From: Camelus bactrianus | Taxonomy: Eukaryota; Chordata; Mammalia; Artiodactyla; Camelidae | Direction: 5' to 3' | Assembly (NCBI RefSeq): GCF_048773025.1 | Contig: NC_133558.1 | Span: forward strand, 17,156,501 to 17,220,500 | DNA: 64,000 nt | In this document: positions 59,101 to 64,000 of the stretch, in pieces | Layout of the letters: each line of letters opens with the position of its first letter | Numbering within the stretch: the first letter of the stretch is position 1 | Notes under the pieces: model-generated | What the model saw: the letters and a program-made list of their open reading frames with translations, nothing else | What the model was told of the DNA's origin: nothing | Databases searched by the model: none | Position numbers and translations under genes: made by a program

Positions 59101-61657
59101 GCTGTCTTCTGTCATCAAAAGCCTCATCCAATCAGGAGCCTTTGTCAGCTTCTTGGATATCGCTCCTCGGTAGGGATCCCTTTATCTAATCCTCACAGAA
59201 GCTCAGTTCAGGTCCAGCATCCCTAAACCTGCTCTGACACATGGGTAAAATGTGAGTGATATATACAATGGGTCACAAGAAATGTTACTACCAGCCCTAC
59301 ATCCAAATAATTCCTGGAAGGGACCCAAAGCTAGCCAACCACTTTAAGCTTAGTTTTTCCAGATGAAAATAGGAGTCAGTGGCCACACTTACAATTCAAC
59401 CAGGGGAGAGTCTCACCAGTCTAGTTGGGGAATGCAGCAGTTACACAGGGCTGGGTCACCGAAAAGACTCATGAAACTTCACAGGGCATTCTCATGTAAG
59501 GCTTTAATAGAGGTAAAGGATACAGGATAGCAGGAGAAAAATTTACCTCTGATATAGACAAATATCAGAGATGACTAAGACTTCCAAACGTAGCTCCCAG
59601 GGACTGTCCACAGACTGTTCGTAGTCAATAGGACATACTTCATCTTCAGATAATGAACCACCAAGTTACATGGGAGATACTTTGGTCTCAGGGAAGCCAA
59701 TGTTTCATCCAAAGAGGAGACTTTTATACCTAAAAACAAGGCTGAAAGATCAGGCTCCAGAGCAGAAGCCAAAAGAACATACAAACTAGGTGCCAACCAC
59801 CAATCTGTATATTTTTTATAAAGAATGTTGACAAGTTAATGCAGATTGCCCCTTGGAAGTCCCAGAGAATTGCACTGGATTATATTAATCACTAGTCAGT
59901 ACATTTCACTCAGGGTTGACCAAGGGTCCTCCAGGAATCTTCAGAGATAAGCACAGAGTTGCAAAGATCAGCTGAGATTAAACACTTGCTTACACAGGAA
60001 TATTTTTTTCTCTCACTTTCTCTCTCCCTCCAGGTACAGTGCCTTACTCAGGGGACTAACACAAATATTTTCGTACATGGCGGGAGCCATCTCTCCCACT
60101 GTTGCTGGATTTCTCATTGAGCAGGTAAGGTCAAATTTCTGATGTGTATGATAGTCACAAGAATTACCTAGAAAGGTCATCTCTCATTCTTACCCTAGGC
60201 TCAACTTGTGCAGAGAAATTATCACATGCTTAGGATGTGGAGTGAGGGAGGATGGTCAATTGTATGAGTTTATGCTTTATGAGCTCTTAGAAGATGAATT
60301 TCTCATGCTAATCATCAAATTTTCTAGCAATATTCATGGCATTTCTTACATAGAATGGCCAACCATTTTGGTTTACCTGGGACTGAGGGTTTTTCCTGGG
60401 ATGTGGGACTTCCAATCCTAAAACGTTGAAAATTCCAGGCAATTCAGAAAGAGTTGGTCACGCTATGTAGCAACCCAACAAATATTTACAGAACCAATGA
60501 GCGAGGCACTAAGCTTATGACAGAACGAAGAAGCAGCCTGCACCTTACATATATGCTCATCAGTGGTTAGTGCAGAAATTCCTCTAACCAGTATTGCTTG
60601 CATTGCATACTGTTTTTATATTCCTACAGCCTTCCAACCTGGGATAAACATTTAAAGTTGTCATAATAAACAAATTCATCTGATAACTCGAGCATTTCCT
60701 AAGAATCATACTGATACAGACTTTACATTAAGAAAGATGTATATGACATTCACCTGGGACTCATTCTTTCAATTTCCTGTGGTTTCCCCCAGCAAGTCAG
60801 GAAAATGAATGAAAGTAACAAAGAAAGGGTATTCTTTTTGATATCAAGTCCTTTCTTTCTTTTTTTTTTTTTTTTTTTTTTTTTTGAAGCTTCAGTTCTC
60901 TTCTGGCTACTGACTAACACACTGTCAGGAAATGACTGTTTAAAATGGAAATTCTCAACCTGCCCTTGTTTCCCTCATCACTCACTCACTCACTCATTCA
61001 TCTCTTCATTCAGTCAATAAATACGCACTGAACATTAGCATGTGCCATGCACCATTTAAGTGAATAAAACAAAAATCCCTGTCCTTGTGAAGTTGATATT
61101 GTAGGAAAGGAACTCACAGAAAGTTAATGAACTAAACAAAAACATGGTACATTGAATGATGGTTAAGGGCTAAGAGAAGAATAAAGCAGGAGAGGAGAAC
61201 GGGGCACATAAGAGGGGGTGGGAGTTCCATTTTAACTAGGGTGGTCAAGGAAGGGCTTATTGAAAAAGTAACATTAAGCAAGGACAGGAAGCAAGCAAAT
61301 GAGCAAGACAAATGGCTATCAAGGGAGTAGGAACATTGCAACAGAGGGGAAGGCCAGGGCACCAGAAATTAACCTGTATATTCCAGAAACAACCAGAGAC
61401 ATAGTACGGGCAGAGTTGGGGGTGGGGGCAGTAGGACATAGTGCCGAGCCTTTCTGAACCAGGAAGAACGAGAACTAGGAGACTGTTAATAACTTTTAGT
61501 TTCCTACTTCCAGGATTCAGAGTTTGGCTGGAGAAATGTCTTCTTGCTTGCAGCTGTTGTGGGCATATCAGGCCTGGTTTTCTACCTCATCTTTGCCCAA
61601 GCAGAGGTGCAGGACTGGGCTAAAAGAAGGCATTCACCCACTTGTGAGCAAATCTAG
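47040..61657 (+). CDS. SLC17A4: SLC17A4, organic anion/phosphate carrier, 500 aa, 11 coding exons
   Basis: A 12-helix major-facilitator carrier of the SLC17 family. In human, SLC17A4 is an apical gut carrier linked to Na-phosphate and organic anion (urate, thyroid hormone) transport. Coding exons: 47076-47166, 49818-50023, 50603-50836, 50918-51005, 51439-51525, 53428-53546, 53669-53830, 58805-58937, 59022-59169, 60034-60124, 61514-61657. All introns start GT and end AG and every phase joins cleanly, giving 500 codons (human 497 as I recall). The start [21 protein letters not shown] parallels human MSTGPDVKATVGDISSDGNLN. Three N-glycosylation sequons (NNT, NAST, NET) lie in the first loop (residues 62-90), as in the family. 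The arginine in the TM4 motif LRVIQGL (about 167-173) is kept. Other landmarks are [36 protein letters not shown] and GWSLPI. No disrupting change is seen. Exon 1 (5' UTR) was not located. Confidence 0.96.
48055..48320 (+). repeat. MIR SINE in intron 2
   Basis: Nearly complete MIR: GTGTGACCTTAGGCAAATTACTTAAACTTTCTGTGACTCAGTTTCCTTATTTGCAAAA to TGCCTGGCACATAGTAAGCACTGTATAAAC. Confidence 0.85.
48321..49300. other. Intron 2 sequence with possible old LTR
   Basis: GAATAAACTTTGCTGGCTGTCC at 48648-48669 has the look of an LTR poly(A)/R boundary, but the family is not identified. The 110-codon frames at 48865-49294 lie within this stretch and are not supported as exons. Confidence 0.35.
49301..49635 (+). 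mobile_element. Possible L2 fragment in intron 2
   Basis: CTAACCTAGCCTACCTTTCAAGTCTCATCTC ... CATGTTCCTTGG and ATCCAATCAGTTGC resemble L2 3'-region words in a scrambled or diverged form. Confidence 0.4.
49818..50023 (+). CDS. SLC17A4: SLC17A4 coding exon 2
   Basis: Residues 31-99. [20 protein letters not shown] is the first membrane span area; then [17 protein letters not shown] and the glycosylated loop follow. Acceptor CTTGTTTCAG, donor GTAAGT. Confidence 0.96.
50603..50836 (+). CDS. SLC17A4: SLC17A4 coding exon 3
   Basis: Residues 100-177: [14 protein letters not shown], then helices TM2-TM4 with [11 protein letters not shown], whose arginine is conserved in SLC17 carriers. Acceptor CATCTAG, donor GTACCA. 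Confidence 0.96.
50918..51005 (+). CDS. SLC17A4: SLC17A4 coding exon 4
   Basis: Residues 178-206 with the first base of 207: [19 protein letters not shown], the conserved loop after TM4. Acceptor TTTTTCCAG, donor GTAATT. Confidence 0.95.
51200..51350 (-). repeat. MIR SINE in intron, antisense
   Basis: AACTTGTCCAAAATCACACAGCTACTAAGTAAAGGACCAGAATTTGAAC is antisense MIR core. Confidence 0.7.
51439..51525 (+). CDS. SLC17A4: SLC17A4 coding exon 5
   Basis: Completes residue 207 and codes through 235, with one base of 236: [13 protein letters not shown] and [12 protein letters not shown] (TM5-TM6). Acceptor TCTGTTTAG, donor GTGAGT. Confidence 0.95.
51526..53427. other. SLC17A4 intron, 1.9 kb
   Basis: The 53040-53380 part (CAGTGATTTAAAACAATAACCAC ... 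CCATTCTATCAACCACAGG) looks like an old interspersed repeat I cannot name. No further exon seen. Confidence 0.5.
53428..53546 (+). CDS. SLC17A4: SLC17A4 coding exon 6
   Basis: Residues 236-275: TM6 end, [23 protein letters not shown]. Acceptor TTTTCCTAG, donor GTACAC. Confidence 0.95.
53669..53830 (+). CDS. SLC17A4: SLC17A4 coding exon 7
   Basis: Residues 276-329: [19 protein letters not shown]7, and [16 protein letters not shown]. Acceptor TTCTTCCAG, donor GTAAGT. Confidence 0.96.
54180..54610 (-). mobile_element. Old L1 (L1M-like), antisense, in intron
   Basis: GGGATCTTTTCCTATCAGTACGTGAGAAAC, TTGGGTTGTTTCCAATCATTCAGCAGTGCTGCAGTGAGAACCTTGTTCATTTGTC follows antisense L1M text. Confidence 0.6.
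54625..58470 (-). mobile_element. LINE-1, antisense, in intron between SLC17A4 coding exons 7 and 8
   Basis: Read on the - strand: 3' end near 54625 (TTTATTGAAGTATAATTAATGTACAA on +), partial ORF2 (about 55060-57340), then ORF1 C-terminus ([20 protein letters not shown] and [14 protein letters not shown] between 57485 and 57640). The ORF1 N-terminal text and a short GC-richer 5' UTR-like end follow (58230-58470). At 3.85 kb it is shorter than a full L1 (about 6 kb), so a large part of ORF2 is lost; many stops. It makes up most of the 5-kb intron. Confidence 0.8.
58805..58937 (+). CDS. SLC17A4: SLC17A4 coding exon 8
   Basis: Residues 330-373 with one base of 374: [26 protein letters not shown] and [10 protein letters not shown]. 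Acceptor CATTCTCAG, donor GTAAGA. Confidence 0.96.
59022..59169 (+). CDS. SLC17A4: SLC17A4 coding exon 9
   Basis: Residues 374-422 and two bases of 423: [42 protein letters not shown]. Acceptor CTGCCCCAG, donor GTAGGG. Confidence 0.96.
59440..59990 (-). mobile_element. Possible antisense LTR in intron
   Basis: AAGGCTTTAATAGAGGTAAAGGATAC recalls an antisense LTR poly(A) region, and ACTTTTATACCTAAAAACAAGGC an antisense TATA region 200 bp on. Fossil; family unknown. Confidence 0.35.
60034..60124 (+). CDS. SLC17A4: SLC17A4 coding exon 10
   Basis: Residues 423-453: [31 protein letters not shown]. Acceptor CCCTCCAG, donor GTAAGG. This part aligns with human RYTGFLKGLLQVFAHIAGAI as remembered. Confidence 0.95.
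60860..60887. repeat. Poly-T run
   Basis: About 27 T in the last intron. Confidence 0.9.
60980..61400 (-). mobile_element. L2 LINE 3' end, antisense, in last intron
   Basis: CATTCAGTCAATAAATACGCACTGAACATTAGCATGTGCCATGCACC, AAAATCCCTGTCCTTGTGAAGTTG, and TAACTAGGGTGGTCAAGGAAGGGCTTA follow the reverse complement of the L2 3' end. Confidence 0.75.
61514..61657 (+). CDS. SLC17A4: SLC17A4 last coding exon
   Basis: Residues 454-500 and TAG at 61655-61657: [37 protein letters not shown], then a lineage-specific tail [10 protein letters not shown]. Acceptor ACTTCCAG. Confidence 0.96.
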   Translation, partial: DSEFGWRNVFLLAAVVGISGLVFYLIFAQAEVQDWAKRRHSPTCEQI

Positions 61658-62330
61658 TGATACCCCAGACACCAGTGCTTAGGTGTTCACTCTTTGCTCT
61701 TGTAGCCATTTCCCTTTCATGCCTGCTTAAATAATGAGCCTTTCAACTTGAATTGACTTTGTTTCCACTATCTTCTCAGAGGCCTTGGCTATGTCATACT
61801 GAATGTTCTGCCTGGAACGTTTATGGGGGATGGGGAGAGGAAGGTTAATTATTTGACTGTGAGCTCCTGAAAGCATAAGTGTGTCTGAATTTCTGTGTGT
61901 TCTCTACTCTTTTCACTGTTACTATGACATAAGAAGAAATATATATTTGGTCTATATCCCCAGTTTCTGGCACAGAGCTCCTAAAACCTTTGTAATTTCT
62001 GAGTGACAGGGATGATAGGAGCATCTTTTGTTAAAATATTTGGTCTTAGTCCCTTGTTCCTGACAGAAGAGCATCTAAGATCCTTGGACTCTCTGAAGGA
62101 ATGAAAGTGTCTTTTTGGTATACTAGGACATGACTGGCGGCTGGGGGCTCTAGGTAGCTTCAGGATGGGGGATTGCTGCCAAAAAGACCAAGGTGTGATT
62201 AGAAGGCTGGAACTTTCAGCTCCATCATCCCATGTCCAGGGAGCAGAAACAGGCTAGAGATTTAGTTGTTCCTCAATGGCCAATGACTTAATCAATTATG
62301 CCTACACAATAAAACAGTGAGGTTCTGAGA
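61658..62330 (+). other. SLC17A4: Probable SLC17A4 3' UTR
   Basis: Sequence after the stop runs without a clear repeat to an AATAAA at 62308-62313 (CACAATAAAACAG). This is the first canonical signal seen, so the transcript probably ends about 62330. Confidence 0.5.
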
Positions 62331-63120
62331 ACTTCTGGGTTGATGAGTGCATGGAGGGGCTGGGAGAGTGGTGCCCCTACAGAGGGCATGGAAGCCCTGC
62401 CTCTCTTCCCACATGGCTTGCCCTGTGCACCTCTTCCATTTGGCAGTTCTGGAGTTACACTCTTTCCTATGCAAACTGGTAAAAGTAGGGTAAGTTTTCT
62501 TGAGTTCTGAGTCATTCTAGCAAATTATCAAACCTGATGAGGGGGTTATAGGAACCCCCAATTCTGAGGCTAAATCAAACAGAAGTATGGGTACCTTGGG
62601 CACCCACTACTTTGATTGGTGTCTGGGTAATTACTGTCAGAATTGAATTAAACTGTAGGACAGCCAGTCAGGGTCCACAGAGAACTGGAGAACTGCTTGG
62701 TGTGGAGAAACCATACATCTGGTGTCAGAAGTATTGTGAGCAGAGAAACAATTTTCCTTCAATTATTCTGATAAAAGCATCAGAGGCTGGAGGGCAGTTT
62801 CTCACCAGAGCAAAAGAGGAAGCCAGAATCATGCAAGTAAAAACTTGCATCTTGGTAAACAGACATTGTCCAGTTTCCCCGTTACCCCTCAAACATTTGT
62901 TCATGCTGCCACTCACATCTCAGATGCCCTTCCTTTCTTCCTCTATTAGAATCTCACCTGCCTTCAGTGGCTCTCATCCAGCATTCATCTTGTTAACCTA
63001 ACATGTCTTCCAAAAATGCATGTGAGACCTATGCTGACTTGACCCCATTTCAAATGTCTGGAGAGTGTGTATGGTGTATCTGCTTTCATTAAGCTTCCAT
63101 GTGAGCAGCATGAGGGCCAT
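62331..63120. other. Intergenic DNA, partly L2-like
   Basis: 62870-63110 has L2-like words (TGCCACTCACATCTCAGATGCCC, GAATCTCACCTGCCTTCAG). No gene; by human synteny the next gene, SLC17A1, would lie beyond the window on the - strand. Confidence 0.45.
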
Positions 63121-63129
63121 GAAAAGGAG

Positions 63130-63560
63130 CAAAAACATTAAGCACTAAATAAACATTAATGAACATACAGCACGGGGCATGGCAGAGACTAAAGCCAGAC
63201 ATAGCTTTAGGGAGCTCAACATCTCAGGAGGGTGGATGACTTTTAATCAAAGTACCACACAAATGAACATGTAGTGGCTATGGAATGAAATAATGAGGAC
63301 ACCAGGCTATGAATGTGAATGATAAGGGCATATGCACGAGTCTGAGGGTGATGGAGGGCCCCGACTATGAAGTTTCAATAAGCTGAAATCTGAAGGGTGA
63401 TAGTTAACTAATGCAGGAAATGGATGAAAAGAACATTCTAAGAAGAGGGTACAGAATAAGCAAAGGTTTGGTGGCAAGAGGGAGCAATCAGTTATGACCA
63501 GAGTACAGAGAATAAGGGAAGCCTTCACAAATTCATTGTGAGGAGGCTGTGGAAGTATGT
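63130..63560 (-). mobile_element. L2-like LINE, antisense
   Basis: GAATGAAATAATGAGGACACCAGGC, GAAGGGTGATAGTTAACTAATGCAGG, and ACATTCTAAGAAGAGGGTACAGAATAAGCAAAGG resemble antisense L2 text. Confidence 0.5.
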
Positions 63561-63574
63561 AGAGTTGTGGCGTT

Positions 63575-64000
63575 CAGGACATGCTACCCCTAAATATGGC
63601 ACTTTGGAATATTAGAGATCTTAAGCCAAAGTTTTTGAAAAACAGCAGAAGCAGGAAGGCCCCACTGACCTCTGTCCCTGGTCACAGAACTCCCATGTGG
63701 AAGATGCCCTCCCTTGTACCAGAAGGAAGGAAGACAGTCTTATCACCAGAGTCATGGAACTGGGGGCCAAGAAATCTGTACAAAGAAAACTTATTAAACT
63801 AAACTTTTTCTTTTTAGTCATTTCTTTACCACTTCCTACCCCTAGCCCAAACCCCTTTGTCTTGTCAACTCTTCACAAATTCATTGTTTCTTTGTCTACA
63901 AGATATAAATGCTTCCTGCTCTGGTCAATTCTTCAGGTCTTCATTTTCTTGTGAAAACTCCCTTATACATGTAAAAATTCAATAAAAGTTATATGCTTTT
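63575..64000 (+). mobile_element. ERV LTR (copy 3 of 3), cut by window end
   Basis: Same order as at 6180 and 39115: CTCCCATGTGGAAGATGCCCTC, TTATCACCAGAGTCATGGAACT, CAAATTCATTGTTTCTTTGTCTACAAGATATAAATG, CTCTGGTCAATTCTTCAGG, and a poly(A) signal AATAAAAG near 63980. Old solo-type fossil, incomplete at the edge. Confidence 0.65.

Noticed and set aside
59005-59226. Out-of-frame plus-strand frame over SLC17A4 coding exon 9
   Set aside because: Shadow of the true exon frame; splice sites and homology support the other frame.

Overview
The window is mammalian nuclear DNA, most likely from a camelid (camel, llama or alpaca lineage). Three tRNA-derived SINEs of the camelid vic-1 type, with direct repeats at their ends, lie at about 37.2, 38.0 and 40.9 kb. 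The background is typical of a mammal: old L1, L2, MIR, MaLR, hAT and Tigger debris and spliced genes. The gene content matches the telomeric edge of the major histone cluster (human 6p22.2), where H2AC1/H2BC1 sit upstream of SLC17A4.

Layout. 0-15.5 kb is almost all interspersed repeats: a MaLR LTR, a 4.8 kb L1, ERV LTRs, an hAT element split by an L1, an L1 5' end, and old LTRs. 15.6-33 kb is a small germline-type histone block. It holds a decayed H2B copy (15.6 kb), an intact divergent H2AC1(-)/H2BC1(+) pair (17.9-19.0 kb), a second intact pair in the opposite order, H2B(-)/H2A(+) (23.5-24.6 kb), and a third, decayed H2B(-)/H2A(+) pair (31.9-32.8 kb). The intact genes are intronless and share short two-way promoters with CCAAT and TATA boxes. 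Each ends in the histone 3' stem-loop, not a poly(A) signal. 27.6-46.6 kb is repeat-rich intergenic DNA. 47.1-61.7 kb holds the complete coding part of SLC17A4 on the + strand: 11 coding exons, every junction in phase, 500 codons. Intron 8 carries a large antisense L1. The window ends in intergenic DNA with L2 pieces and an ERV LTR.

How the genes work together. The H2A/H2B pairs encode dimer partners, and each pair shares one promoter, which suits equal output. The protein sequences are those of the testis/oocyte types (H2A type 1-A, H2B type 1-A). SLC17A4 is an unrelated neighbour, an organic-anion/phosphate carrier of the SLC17 family.

The most interesting points are the second, still open H2A/H2B pair, which from memory corresponds to pseudogenes in human; its mosaic make-up, which looks like gene conversion from a canonical histone; and two decayed histone loci, visible through coding and 3'-signal remnants, that show repeated duplication here. 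I saw no CRISPR array, operon or other system foreign to a mammalian genome. All calls come from reading the sequence; no alignment program or database was used.
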